A stretch of 64,000 bases of DNA from Belnapia arida (GCF_016773205.1 NZ_JAETWB010000001.1:868001-932000); one strand, 5' to 3'. Shown: positions 48,381-57,233, numbered from the stretch's first letter. Program-made: numbers and translations. Notes: generated by a model from the sequence alone, not told the origin.

Positions 48381-48423
48381 GGCGCGCCGTCGCTACCATT
48401 CCAATGCGTGGCGCGCCAGCGGC

Positions 48424-48828
48424 TCACCCGGGGTTCGCCGCCGCCCAGCGGCCGTTCTGGGTCCGCCCGCCATAGCCATAGGCATCGCCATCCGCCGCAT
48501 GGACGAGGACATAGCTTTCCTCGTGCAACGGCCCAAGCAGCCCTGCCATGCCGGTGAAGGCGGCGGCGACGAAGCGCGTCGTTTCCGCCTTGGTGTTGGT
48601 CCCCGCCGTCACCTTGATGTCGATCCAGAAGGCGCCGAGTCCCGCCTCGGTCGGCCGCTGCCCGGCGATGAACCAGTCCTCCGACCGCGCCGGCTCCGCC
48701 AGCACGGCGGTGACGCCGGGGTCCTTGCCGAGATGTTCGGCGGCGAGGCGCGCGGCCAGCGCCGCCACCTCGGCCTGCAGTCCGGGGCGGGGGGAGGGGG
48801 TGACGTAGCGAATGCCGATCATGGGCAT
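48424..48828 (-). CDS. tautomerase-superfamily protein
   Basis: A 134-residue protein starting MPMIGIRYVTPSPRPGLQAE, with a strong AAGGAG ribosome-binding site 8 nt upstream. Removal of Met1 exposes Pro, the catalytic base of 4-oxalocrotonate tautomerase relatives. The later DIKVTAGTNTKAETTRFVAA corresponds to the conserved second beta-alpha unit. It is longer than the 62-residue single-unit type, so probably a two-unit fused form. It is divergent from a LysR regulator, which may control it. The substrate is not known. Confidence 0.8.
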   Translation of the reverse strand: MPMIGIRYVTPSPRPGLQAEVAALAARLAAEHLGKDPGVTAVLAEPARSEDWFIAGQRPTEAGLGAFWIDIKVTAGTNTKAETTRFVAAAFTGMAGLLGPLHEESYVLVHAADGDAYGYGGRTQNGRWAAANPG

Positions 48829-48928
48829 GGGATGGTCTCCTTCGGTCGGTGATCTCGAAGCCGAATTTGCCGTGCGACCATCCTCACCAAAACGCTATGA
48901 GTGCGACTTTTTGATATAGTAAAATCTT
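48829..48928. promoter_or_regulatory. divergent promoter region between tautomerase and LysR genes
   Basis: A 100-bp intergenic region that becomes AT-rich next to the LysR start (ACTTTTTGATATAGTAAAAT at about 48906-48925). A divergently placed LysR regulator usually binds such a region. No clear T-N11-A palindrome could be assigned by eye. Confidence 0.4.
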
Positions 48929-49804
48929 ATGATGCTCGACCTCGATTCCGTCCGCCTCTTCGTTCTCGCCGCCGAGTACGGCAGCCTCACCCGTGCCGCC
49001 GAGGCGGGTGGCACCGTGCAGCCCGTGGTGAGCCAGCGGCTGAAGGCGCTGGAGGCCCGGCTCGGACATCGCCTGCTGGAGCGCACCCCGCGCTTCGTCC
49101 GCCCGACCGCCGCCGGCACCGTCTTCCTCGAACGCGCCCGCGCGCTGCTCGCCGCGCATGAGGCTGCCCTACGGCTGGAGGAGGCGCCGCCCTTCCGCTT
49201 CGCCCTCTGCGCCAGCGACCATGCGCTCGGCCTCGGGCTGGAGGGGCTGTTCCGGCGGCTGCGCACCGCCCTGCCGCCCGGCGCCATCCTCTCCCTCCGC
49301 ACCGGCCTGTCGCAGGAGGTCCGCGCCCGCTTCGAGTCCGGCGACTGCGATGCGGCGCTGATCCGCCGCGAGGCCGCCGGCCCGGATGGCGAGGTGCTCG
49401 GGCAGGACCCGCTCGGCTGGCGCGGCGCCGCAGGGTTGCGTCTTGTCTCGGGGGAGCCGGTGCCGTTGGCGACCCTCGGCCCGGCCTGCGGCGTGCGCGG
49501 CGCCGCCATCCGCGCCCTCGACCGCGCCGGCCTGCCCTGGCGGGAGAGCTTCGTCGGCGGCAGCTGCGCCGCGCTGCTGGCCGGGGCCGAGGCCGGGCTC
49601 GGCATCGCGCCGATGGGCCGCATCGCCGCCGGCGGGGCGCCGGAGCTTGGCCCGGCGCTCGGCCTGCCGGTCTTGCCGCCCTCGCAAATCGTCCTCCTCG
49701 CGCGGACCGGCTCGCCGGCCCTCGCCGCGGCGACCCGGGCGTTGGCCGCTGGCCTCCGCGCGAGCCTTGGCGAAACCGGCGCTTCGCGCGCAAATGGCCG
49801 GTGA
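48929..49804 (+). CDS. LysR-family transcriptional regulator
   Basis: A 291-residue LTTR. The N-terminal winged helix-turn-helix is clear (MMLDLDSVRLFVLAAEYGSL ... VVSQRLKALEARLGHRLLER, residues about 5-65). The C-terminal effector domain (about 85-285) is Ala-rich. It is divergent from the tautomerase gene, its likely target. Unusually, its end overlaps the start of a glycosyltransferase gene by 1-4 nt, so transcription of the glycosyltransferase group probably depends on the LysR promoter. Confidence 0.93.
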   Translation: MMLDLDSVRLFVLAAEYGSLTRAAEAGGTVQPVVSQRLKALEARLGHRLLERTPRFVRPTAAGTVFLERARALLAAHEAALRLEEAPPFRFALCASDHALGLGLEGLFRRLRTALPPGAILSLRTGLSQEVRARFESGDCDAALIRREAAGPDGEVLGQDPLGWRGAAGLRLVSGEPVPLATLGPACGVRGAAIRALDRAGLPWRESFVGGSCAALLAGAEAGLGIAPMGRIAAGGAPELGPALGLPVLPPSQIVLLARTGSPALAAATRALAAGLRASLGETGASRANGR

Positions 49805-51195
49805 TGGACCGCCCGCCTCTTCTGATGGTCAGCCCACTGCCGCCGGCGCGGAACGGCATCGCCGATTATGCCGCCGCGCTGCTCCCGGGCCTCGCCGCGC
49901 ATTACGATTGCGCCGCCGCCGTCGAGGACTGGCTGGCCGAAGCCCCCGCCGGCATCCCCGTGGTGGACCTGGCGCTGGCCCACCGCCTGCCGGGCGACGG
50001 GAGGCGGCGCCTTTACCAAATCGGCAACAATCCTGGCCACGACTTCGTATTGCAGGCCCTGCGGGCGCGGCCCGGCGTCACCACGCTGCACGATCCCGGC
50101 CTGCTGCATCTCTATGAATCCACCGGCGAGGACCGCGTCACCATCCTCGCCGGCATGCGCCATGCCGCGCCCGGCCTCGCCGCCACCTATGCCCGGCACC
50201 TGCGCGAGCGGGGCGTCTCCACCCGCGCCAACCACCTGCTCTTCGACCTGGCCGGGGAGGTGCTGGCACGGTCCCGGGCCGTCATCGTCCATTCCCGCTT
50301 CGCCAGGGCCCGCCTCCGCCTCACCCATGGCGAGGCGGCGACCGCGCATGTCGAGGTCATCCCGCACCTGCTTCCGCCCGGCCGCCCGCCAGTGCGCGCC
50401 GAGGCCCGCGCCCGGCTCGGCATCGGGCCCGAGGAGTTCCTTCTCGTCACCGCCGGCTTCGCGTCGCTGGCCAAGCGCCTCGACTGGGTGCTGGCGGCGC
50501 TGGAAGGGCTGCCCGCCCTACGCTGGATCCATGCCGGCGAGGTCCCGGCCGCGCTCGCCCCGCGCATCGGCGGCCGTGCGCGCATCACCGGCCACCTGCC
50601 GGCCGATGAGTTCGACGCGCATATCGCCGCGGCCGACGTGCTGGTGAACCTCCGCTTCCCCTCGGCCGGCGAGAGCTCCGGCTCGCTCGCCCGCGCGCTG
50701 GCGGCCGGCACTTGCTGCATCGTCTCCCGCACCGGCGCCTTCGCCGAATTGCCCGGCGATGCCGTCATCGCCCTGCCGCTCGCCGGCGGCGCCCCGGCCC
50801 TGGCCGAGGCGCTGGCCGCCCTCGCTGCCGCGCCGGAGCGGGCCCGCGCCATCGGCGGCGCCGGCCGCGCCCATGCCGAGGCTGAGATGGCGCTGCCGGC
50901 CGTCGCCGCCCGCTACCGCGCCGCGATCGAGGCCGCGGAGGACCGCCCGCCGCCACGGGCCGAGCCCACGCCGCTGCTCCGCCTCGCTGCCGACCGCACG
51001 CTGATCGCCGCCGCCCTGGCCGGCCGGACGGGCGCCTGCCGCCTGTGCCTCGGCCTCGAGGAATCCGGCCAGCTCGCCGCGCTGAGCCTCGCCCCCGGCG
51101 GCCTCGCCGAAGCCCTGTTGCCGCCTGGCGCCGAGCTCCGCGCCGCACGGCTGGAGGGGAGGGGGCTGGTGCTTGACCTCCAGCTGCCGGCATGA
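49804..51195 (+). CDS. GT4 family glycosyltransferase with C-terminal extension
   Basis: A 463-residue GT-B fold transferase; the start is ATG 49804, or GTG 49801 one codon upstream. The N-terminal part begins MDRPPLLMVSPLPPARNGIA; the donor domain has LLVTAGFASLAKRLDWVLAA and RFPSAGESSGSLARALAAGT. After the GT domain there is an extension of about 70 residues (from about residue 390, rich in Ala/Leu, containing GACRLCLGLEESGQLAALSL) that I do not recognise. The ATGA overlap with the next gene indicates one operon of two glycosyltransferases and an unknown protein. Confidence 0.88.
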   Translation: MDRPPLLMVSPLPPARNGIADYAAALLPGLAAHYDCAAAVEDWLAEAPAGIPVVDLALAHRLPGDGRRRLYQIGNNPGHDFVLQALRARPGVTTLHDPGLLHLYESTGEDRVTILAGMRHAAPGLAATYARHLRERGVSTRANHLLFDLAGEVLARSRAVIVHSRFARARLRLTHGEAATAHVEVIPHLLPPGRPPVRAEARARLGIGPEEFLLVTAGFASLAKRLDWVLAALEGLPALRWIHAGEVPAALAPRIGGRARITGHLPADEFDAHIAAADVLVNLRFPSAGESSGSLARALAAGTCCIVSRTGAFAELPGDAVIALPLAGGAPALAEALAALAAAPERARAIGGAGRAHAEAEMALPAVAARYRAAIEAAEDRPPPRAEPTPLLRLAADRTLIAAALAGRTGACRLCLGLEESGQLAALSLAPGGLAEALLPPGAELRAARLEGRGLVLDLQLPA

Positions 51196-52079
51196 GCGCC
51201 GCCCCGCTGCTTGCCGCCCTGTTCGCCCGTGCCCTGCCGGGCCTTGCCGCGCGCGACCTGGGCCTGCCGCTCGGCGCGCTGCTGCCCTGGCTGCCCGGCA
51301 CCCGGGCCGGCGTCGCCGATGCGATGGCGCTCGACCCGGCGGAACGCGCCCTGCTCGCCCGCTTCCGCCAGCAAGGCCTTCCCCTGCTCGGCCTCGACCC
51401 TGTGGCCGAAGCCGAGCCCGACCCGGCCTGGGAGGAGGCTCGCGACCGCCTCGCCTGGACGCCTTCCGGTTCCCCAATGCCGGGTGCCAGCCTCACCCTG
51501 GTCGCCGGCGGCACCGGCCAGGCGCCGCTGGCGGACGGCCTCGCCCGCATCCTGCTGCTCGCCGGCTGCGACGATGCGCCGGAACGCCACGACCTGCTGC
51601 TGCCCGAGCCCCGCCTGGCCGAGATCTACGAATGCCTGCGCGCCGCCGCCGCCTCCCTGGCGGGGCCGGGCTGGCAGCAGGGCGGCCGCAGCCTCACTCC
51701 ACGCCAAGCCAGCTTGCTGCTGCTCGTCCCTCGCCCCGGCCATGTGCCCGACCTGCTGCTTCCCTCCGCCGCCCTGCCGCACGACCTGCCTGCGCCGGGC
51801 GGGCCGGCGGGGCTGCCGCTCGAGGGCGTGCGCCAACTGCGGCTGTTGCCCGGCGCGCTGCCGCCGCTGCGCTGGCGCCTCCGGCTGAACTTCGCCGGTG
51901 CGGAGCCGGGTCCCACCGCGCTTTTCCTCGATGGGCTTCGCATCCCCGTCCGGCCGGTCCCTGGCGGCCTCGTCGCCAGCATCGACCCGCCAGCCGACCG
52001 CGCTCCCGTGCTCGGCCTCGCCTGGCGCGACGGCGCGCCGCCAGGCCTCCGCCTCATGGCGCTCGAGGCGCGGCCATGA
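51192..52079 (+). CDS. hypothetical protein in a glycosyltransferase operon
   Basis: A 295-residue protein overlapping both neighbours by 4 nt. It has no signal peptide or membrane helix. It is rich in Pro, Ala and Leu, and the second half looks beta-rich (WRLRLNFAGAEPGPTALFLD, GLRIPVRPVPGGLVASIDPP). It lies between two glycosyltransferases, which suggests a role in the same glycan, as acceptor-binding or accessory subunit. No family was recognised; conserved polar catalytic clusters are not evident. Confidence 0.75.
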   Translation: MSAAPLLAALFARALPGLAARDLGLPLGALLPWLPGTRAGVADAMALDPAERALLARFRQQGLPLLGLDPVAEAEPDPAWEEARDRLAWTPSGSPMPGASLTLVAGGTGQAPLADGLARILLLAGCDDAPERHDLLLPEPRLAEIYECLRAAAASLAGPGWQQGGRSLTPRQASLLLLVPRPGHVPDLLLPSAALPHDLPAPGGPAGLPLEGVRQLRLLPGALPPLRWRLRLNFAGAEPGPTALFLDGLRIPVRPVPGGLVASIDPPADRAPVLGLAWRDGAPPGLRLMALEARP

Positions 52080-53197
52080 GGGCGCCGCGCCTTCTCATTC
52101 TTTCCCCCATCGCCTCGCACCCTGCCGACCAAGGCAATGCGGCGCGCATCCAGAGACTCGGCGCGGCGCTGATGGCGCGAGGCATCCGGTGCGAATTCCT
52201 TCATTGCGCCACCGAGGGCAGCACGCCGGGCCAACGCAGCGCGATGGCCAGCTTCTGGCACGGCTTCCACGAGGTCCCCGCCGCCGCCATCGGCGAGCCG
52301 AGTCTCCCCGGCGCCTGGAGCATCGACGACTGGTGCCCGCCCGCCCTGCCGGAGCAGTTCGCCGCGCTGCAACGTGCCCGGCGCTACGATGCGGTGCTGG
52401 TGAACTATGTCTGGCTCTCCGCCGCGCTGGAGGGTGCCGGCGATGCCTTCCGCATCCTCGACACGCATGATCTCTTCGGCGGCCGCGACGCGGTGGCGCG
52501 GGCGCAAGGGCTCGACCCGTCATGGTTCTTCACCACCATCGCCGAGGAACGCCGCGGCCTGGACCGGGCCGACCTCGTGCTCGCCATCCAGGATGCGGAA
52601 GCCGCGGAACTGCGCCGCCGCACCCGGGCGGAGGTTGCCGTGCTCGGCCACATGCCGCCCCTCCGCTTCCTCGCGGGGCCACAGCCGCATCCGGTGATGC
52701 CTTTCGGCTATCTCGGCAGCGCCAATCCCTGGAACCTTGCCGCGCTCGGCGCCCTCGACGCCGCCCTGGCCGGGGCGCCCGATCTGCCCTGGCTGCTGGC
52801 CGGCCGCGTCCTGCGCCGCGGGGATCTCCGCCTCGCCTCCCGCCCGCGGCTGATGCCGAATCTCGCCGATGTCGCCGCCTTCTACGCCGCCGTCGATTGT
52901 GTGCTGAATCCGATGGCCGGCGGCACCGGCCTAAAGGTGAAGACGGTCGAGGCGCTCGCCTTCGGCAACCCGGTGCTCGGCACGGAGGATGCCTTCGCCG
53001 GCCTCCCCGCCGTGCATCCCGGCCATCGCTGCTCCGATGTGGCGACGCTCGTCATGCTGATGCGGGAATACCGCGCGAACGAGTCCTTCCGCCTGGGATT
53101 GCGACAAGCCTCGCGCCAGCTCGCCCTTCGCTATGCGGCATCGCTGGCCGAGGCGCAGGATGCGCTGGCGGTACGGCTGGTGGCGCTGGCGGGGTGA
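52076..53197 (+). CDS. glycosyltransferase, GT-B fold (GT4-like)
   Basis: A 373-residue protein. It begins MRAPRLLILSPIASHPADQG, then NAARIQRLGAALMARGIRCE, the usual N-terminal GT-B start with a nucleotide-type loop. ILDTHDLFGGRD, LGSANPWNLAALGAL and GTGLKVKTVEALAFGNPVLG (the donor-site motif with Glu) support a GT4-like transferase that sees a sugar nucleotide. The gene overlaps the preceding unknown gene by 4 nt. Its 3' end runs over a possible small antisense gene (53052-53291). Confidence 0.88.
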   Translation: MRAPRLLILSPIASHPADQGNAARIQRLGAALMARGIRCEFLHCATEGSTPGQRSAMASFWHGFHEVPAAAIGEPSLPGAWSIDDWCPPALPEQFAALQRARRYDAVLVNYVWLSAALEGAGDAFRILDTHDLFGGRDAVARAQGLDPSWFFTTIAEERRGLDRADLVLAIQDAEAAELRRRTRAEVAVLGHMPPLRFLAGPQPHPVMPFGYLGSANPWNLAALGALDAALAGAPDLPWLLAGRVLRRGDLRLASRPRLMPNLADVAAFYAAVDCVLNPMAGGTGLKVKTVEALAFGNPVLGTEDAFAGLPAVHPGHRCSDVATLVMLMREYRANESFRLGLRQASRQLALRYAASLAEAQDALAVRLVALAG

Positions 53198-53291
53198 GCT
53201 CCGCCCGCAGCGCCAGCACCCCCGGCACCATCCCGCAGGCGAAGAGGAAGAGCCCAAGGCCGAGCATCGCCGGATCGATCATGGTCATCAT
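53052..53291 (-). CDS. possible small membrane protein
   Basis: A candidate 79-residue protein with a strong GGGAGG site 5 nt before the ATG at 53291. It begins MMTMIDPAMLGLGLFLFACG and continues MVPGVLALRAEL, one hydrophobic helix, then a Pro/Ala-rich tail. The tail lies opposite the last 146 nt of the glycosyltransferase gene, which weakens the case. It is divergent from the PepSY gene. No family is known. Confidence 0.4.
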   Translation of the reverse strand: MMTMIDPAMLGLGLFLFACGMVPGVLALRAELTPPAPPAVPPAHPAPRPAMPHSEGRAGARLVAIPGGRTRSRGIPASA

Positions 53292-53402
53292 GCAAACCTC
53301 CCGGAACAGCATCCGATGAGGCGACCTTCGCACCCGCTGCCTGAACCGGGCCTGAGCCGCCCGTTCAGCCGCGGTTCAGCTTCGCCGCCGCAGCCTTGCG
53401 CG

Positions 53403-53717
53403 ATGCTGCGCCGAAGCCTGCTTGCACTTCTGCTCCTGCCACTGGCGTCCCCTGCCGCCCGCGCGGATGACGATGACCAGGACCGCGCCCGCACCGCGGT
53501 GGAGCGCGGCGAGATTCGCCCGCTCTCGCGCATCCTCGGCGAGCTGGAACGGCGCTTCGTCGGCCAGGTGGTCGATACCGACCTCGATCGTGACGATGGC
53601 CGCTGGGTCTACGAGTTCAAGCTACTGCCACCTTCGGGCCGCATGTACCGGGTGACGCTCGACGCCGCGACCGGCGAGGTGCTGCAGACCCGCGGCCCCG
53701 TGCAGGAGCGCCGCTGA
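53403..53717 (+). CDS. PepSY-domain periplasmic protein
   Basis: A 104-residue protein with a signal peptide (MLRRSLLALLLLPLASPAARA), cleaved after ARA. The mature part (ILGELERRFVGQVVDTDLDR ... WVYEFKLLPPSGRMYRVTLD) is a PepSY domain. Such proteins often stand beside PhoP/PhoQ-type two-component genes and are thought to modulate sensor or protease activity. Its stop overlaps the response regulator ATG by 1 nt (TGATG), so it is co-translated. Confidence 0.88.
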   Translation: MLRRSLLALLLLPLASPAARADDDDQDRARTAVERGEIRPLSRILGELERRFVGQVVDTDLDRDDGRWVYEFKLLPPSGRMYRVTLDAATGEVLQTRGPVQERR

Positions 53718-54376
53718 TGCGCGTGCTGGTTGCCGAGGACAGCGCCGCCCTTGCCGCCCAGCTCCGCGAAGCGCTGGTCGCCGCGCATTTCGCCGTCGAC
53801 CTTGCGCCGGACGGCGAGGAGGCGCATTTCCTCGGCGAAACCGAAGCCTATGACGCCGTGGTGCTCGATCTCGGCCTGCCGCGGCTCGACGGCCTCTCCG
53901 TGCTGCGCCGCTGGCGGGCTGCCGGCCGCGCCATGCCGGTGCTGATCCTCACCGCCCGCGACGGCTGGACGGAGAAGGTCGCCGGCCTCGATGCCGGCGC
54001 GGACGACTATCTTGCCAAGCCCTTCGCCATGGCGGAGCTGCTGGCCCGGCTGCGCGCCCTGGTCCGCCGCGCCAACGGCCTCGCCCAGCCGGTGATCGCG
54101 CTCGGTGACCTCCGGCTCGACACCGCCGCCGGCAGCGTCGCCTGGCGCGGTACGTCGGTGCGGCTGACCGCGCTGGAATTCCGGTTGCTCGCGTATCTGG
54201 CGCATCGCCCGGGCCGCATCGTCTCCAAGGCGGAGCTGACCGAGCATCTCTACGCCCAGGATTTCGACCGCGACTCCAACACGTTGGAGGTCGTGGTCGG
54301 CCGGCTGCGGCGGAAGCTCGACCCGGCGCTGATCGAGACGCTGCGCGGCCAGGGCTACCGCCTGGCGCCTGGCTGA
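53717..54376 (+). CDS. PhoP/QseB-like OmpR-family response regulator
   Basis: A 219-residue regulator. The receiver domain (residues 1-115) has MRVLVAEDSAALAAQLREAL with the acidic pocket, the phospho-acceptor Asp in AVVLDLGLPRLDG, and the conserved Lys in DYLAKPFAMAELLARL. The C-terminal winged-helix domain (about 125-219) ends VVVGRLRRKLDP then GQGYRLAPG. It binds DNA to control envelope or cation-response genes, judging from the PepSY-regulator-kinase set. Confidence 0.96.
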   Translation: MRVLVAEDSAALAAQLREALVAAHFAVDLAPDGEEAHFLGETEAYDAVVLDLGLPRLDGLSVLRRWRAAGRAMPVLILTARDGWTEKVAGLDAGADDYLAKPFAMAELLARLRALVRRANGLAQPVIALGDLRLDTAAGSVAWRGTSVRLTALEFRLLAYLAHRPGRIVSKAELTEHLYAQDFDRDSNTLEVVVGRLRRKLDPALIETLRGQGYRLAPG

Positions 54377-54382
54377 GCGCCG

Positions 54383-55714
54383 GTGTTCCGCTCGCTCACC
54401 CTGCGGCTGGCGGCGCTCTCGGCGCTCTGGGTGGCGCTCGGCCTGCTGGTGGCCGGCTGGCTTCTCCTCGGCATCGCCAGCGACCAAGTGCTGCGCGGCT
54501 TCGATGCCCGTGTCCTCGGCCTGCTCGACCGCGTGGCCGGCGCCGCCGCCCGCGGCCCGGATGGCCGCCCGCGCCTGGAGCGCCCGGTCACCGAGCCCGA
54601 TCTCGAGCAGCCCTTTGCCGGCGCCTACTGGCAGATCACTGGCCCGACCGGCGGCCGTGCCGCCTCCCGCTCGCTCTGGGACGCGCATCTGCCGGATTTC
54701 GAGGAAGCCTCCGGCCCCAGCCCGCGCCTGCGCAACGTCGCCGGCCCGCGCGACGAGCCGCTGCGCCTCGGAGAGCGGGCGGTGGTGCCGCCGGATGGCG
54801 GACCGCCGCTGCTGGTCCAGGCCGCCATGGCGCGGGGCGGGGTGGATGGCGAGGTACGCCGCCTGCGCTGGCTGATCGGCCTCGGCTTCGGCCTGCTCGG
54901 CCTCGGCTTGGTGGCGGGGACCGTGCTGCAGGTGGTGCTCGGCCTCAGGCCGCTGCGCCAGGCGCAGCAGGCCGTTGCCGAACTCCGCGCCGGCGAACGG
55001 GAGGATCTGGCCAGCCTCGCCGCGCCCAGCGAGATCGCGCCGCTGCTGGAGGAGATCGACGCGCTCCTGCGGCAGAACCGCGCAACCGTCGAGCGCGCCC
55101 GCGCCCATCTCGGCAACCTCGCCCATGCGCTGAAGACCCCGCTCGCCGTGCAGCGCGCGGCACTCGACGCTGCGCCGCCCGACCTCGCTGCCCTCCGCGG
55201 CGAGGCACAGGCGATGGAGCGGCTGGTGCAGCATCACCTCCGCCGCGCCCGGGCCGCCGCGCTCTCCGGCGCGCCAGGACCGGGCGCGCTGCCGCTCGCC
55301 ATCGGTGAGGACATCGCCCGTGCCCTCCGCCGCCTGCCCGGCAATGAGGCGCTGGCAATCGAAGTCGAAGGGGATGCCCGGGCCCGCGTCTCCGTCGATC
55401 CGCAGGATCTCGCCGAGATGCTTGGCAACCTTATGGAAAATGCCTGCCAATGGGCCCGCCGCCGGGTGACGCTCCGCATCGGGCGGGAGGCCGGAATGGT
55501 GACGGCGGCCGTCGGGGATGACGGGCCAGGGTTGCACGGGGATGAGCGCGAGCAGGTGCTGGCGCGCGGCATCAGGCTCGACGAGGCGGCGCCGGGCAGC
55601 GGCCTCGGCCTCGCCATCGTGCGCGACCTGGTGGAACTGCATGGCGGCGGCCTCGCGCTGGAGGCCGCGCCATCCGGCGGGTTGCGCGCCCGGCTCAGGT
55701 TGCCGGCGCGCTGA
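54383..55714 (+). CDS. PhoQ/QseC-like sensor histidine kinase
   Basis: A 443-residue membrane kinase with a GTG start 6 nt after the regulator. Two transmembrane helices (LAALSALWVALGLLVAGWLL, and GLGFGLLGLGLVAGTVL) flank a periplasmic sensor domain of about 130 residues. A HAMP-like linker leads to the H-box NLAHALKTPLAV and the ATP-binding domain with NLMENACQWA, VGDDGPGL and GSGLGLAIVRDLVELHGG. The N-box reads NACQWA, as in PhoQ-type kinases (NAxxYA with Trp). It pairs with the upstream regulator; ligand unknown. Confidence 0.95.
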   Translation: MFRSLTLRLAALSALWVALGLLVAGWLLLGIASDQVLRGFDARVLGLLDRVAGAAARGPDGRPRLERPVTEPDLEQPFAGAYWQITGPTGGRAASRSLWDAHLPDFEEASGPSPRLRNVAGPRDEPLRLGERAVVPPDGGPPLLVQAAMARGGVDGEVRRLRWLIGLGFGLLGLGLVAGTVLQVVLGLRPLRQAQQAVAELRAGEREDLASLAAPSEIAPLLEEIDALLRQNRATVERARAHLGNLAHALKTPLAVQRAALDAAPPDLAALRGEAQAMERLVQHHLRRARAAALSGAPGPGALPLAIGEDIARALRRLPGNEALAIEVEGDARARVSVDPQDLAEMLGNLMENACQWARRRVTLRIGREAGMVTAAVGDDGPGLHGDEREQVLARGIRLDEAAPGSGLGLAIVRDLVELHGGGLALEAAPSGGLRARLRLPAR

Positions 55715-55720
55715 AGGCTC

Positions 55721-57139
55721 TCAGACCACGCGGATGTTCGAGAACAGCCAAGGATCCTCGGCATCCAACGCCTCGGGGAAGAGGCGAGCGCGGTCCTGCA
55801 AGGGCGTCCAGTCCGAATAGGCGCCGACCAACTCGCCGAGGTAGGGCCGGGCGATCTCCAGCACGCGCTGGTGGTCGATCTCGTCCGCCTCGACCACGCC
55901 GCGGCGCGGATTTTCCATCGCCCAGATGACGCCGGCCAGCACGGCGACCGTCACCTGCAGGGAGGTGGCGTTGTTGTGCGGCACGAGCTTCCGCGCTTCC
56001 TCGATGGCGAGGCGCGAGCCGTACCAGTAGGCACCCTTCGCATGGCCCATCAACAACACGCCGAGCTCGTCCATGCCGCGGACGATCTCGTCCGTCATCA
56101 GCCGCTTCTCGGGCTGCATCTCCCAGTTCTTGCCGGCCAGCTCGTGGACGGAAAGAACGGCGTCGTCGCAGGGGTGGTAGGCGTAATGGGCGGTCGGGCG
56201 GTAGGCCACGCGGCCCGCCTCGTCGCGCACGGTGTAGTAGTCGGCGAGCGAGATGCTCTCGTTATGGGTAATGAGGAAGCCGTGGAACGGCCCCTCCAGC
56301 GGCGTCCATGTGCGCACGCGGGTCGATGCGCCGGGGCGCATCAGGTAGATCGCCGCGTCGCAGCCGAAGCCGTGGCGGTGGCCGTCCGCCGGCAGCGCCT
56401 TCTCATGCGTGCCCCAGCCGAGTTCTGCTGGCTGGCAGCCCTCGCCGACGAAGCCATCGACCGACCAGGTGTTGACGAACTCGCCCGGCTTTTTCGGCCG
56501 GTCGGCGACCTGCGTGTCGCGCTCGGCAATGTGGATCACCTTCACGCCGAGGTCGTGGGCGATGCGCGCCCAGGCGGCGCGGTCGGCGGCCGGCGGTGGC
56601 GCGGCGATCGGCGCGCCGGTGTCGCGGGCGATGTCGAGCAGCGCCTGCTTGACGAAATGGCTGACTAGGCCGGGATTCGCGCCATGTGCCGTCACCGAGG
56701 TCGGCCCATCCTGCGCCGCCTCGCGCAGCGCGATCGCCGCTTCGCGCATCGCGTAGTTGGAGCGCTGCGAGGGCGTCAGCGACGGGTCGGTGTAGCCGCC
56801 CGCCCAGGGCTCGACGACGGTGTCGAGGTAGAGCACGTCGAGCTCCTGGCAGAGCTTCATCAGCGCGACGGAGGAGACGTCGACCGAGAGGTTGAGCAGG
56901 AAGTCGCCACGGCGTAGCAGCGGGGTCAGCAGGTCGCGGTAGTTCTCGCGCGTCGCCGCCTCCACCACGAAGCGGATGCCATATTCCGCCGCCACCTCGC
57001 GGCCGCGCTCCTCGGCGGTGACGATGGTGATGCTCTCGCGCGGGATGTCGATGTGCCGGAGGATGAGCGGCAGAACGCCCTGGCCGATGCTGCCGAAGCC
57101 GAGCATGACGAGGCGGCCGGGGAAGCGGGCATGGATCAT
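55721..57139 (-). CDS. hss: homospermidine synthase
   Basis: A 472-residue NAD-dependent enzyme that makes homospermidine from putrescine (or spermidine), typical of alphaproteobacteria. The ATG at 57139 gives MIHARFPGRLVMLGFGSIGQ with the NAD-binding GFGSIGQG. Characteristic segments are YLDTVVEPWAGGYTDP, TAHGANPGLVSHFVKQAL, SVDGFVGEGCQPAELGWGTH, TWTPLEGPFHGFLITHNESI and MGHAKGAYWYGSRLAIEEAR. The gene lies 94 nt downstream of the ornithine decarboxylase gene with a hairpin between them. Confidence 0.96.
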   Translation of the reverse strand: MIHARFPGRLVMLGFGSIGQGVLPLILRHIDIPRESITIVTAEERGREVAAEYGIRFVVEAATRENYRDLLTPLLRRGDFLLNLSVDVSSVALMKLCQELDVLYLDTVVEPWAGGYTDPSLTPSQRSNYAMREAAIALREAAQDGPTSVTAHGANPGLVSHFVKQALLDIARDTGAPIAAPPPAADRAAWARIAHDLGVKVIHIAERDTQVADRPKKPGEFVNTWSVDGFVGEGCQPAELGWGTHEKALPADGHRHGFGCDAAIYLMRPGASTRVRTWTPLEGPFHGFLITHNESISLADYYTVRDEAGRVAYRPTAHYAYHPCDDAVLSVHELAGKNWEMQPEKRLMTDEIVRGMDELGVLLMGHAKGAYWYGSRLAIEEARKLVPHNNATSLQVTVAVLAGVIWAMENPRRGVVEADEIDHQRVLEIARPYLGELVGAYSDWTPLQDRARLFPEALDAEDPWLFSNIRVV

Positions 57140-57181
57140 CGGGGGAGGAGCTCCTTCGAGGCACGCAACAAAAGGGCCGGT

Positions 57182-57200
57182 CCCCTCCGCAAGGGAGGGG
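57182..57200. other. intercistronic hairpin between decarboxylase and homospermidine synthase
   Basis: CCCCTCC-GCAAG-GGAGGGG: perfect 7-bp arms and a 5-nt loop, with partially pairing CCGG flanks on both sides. It sits in the 94-nt gap between the two polyamine genes. It may terminate part of the transcripts or stabilise upstream mRNA, setting the ratio of the two enzymes. Confidence 0.55.
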
Positions 57201-57233
57201 GCCCGGTCGTCAGGGGAGAACGCGCAGTGGGCC

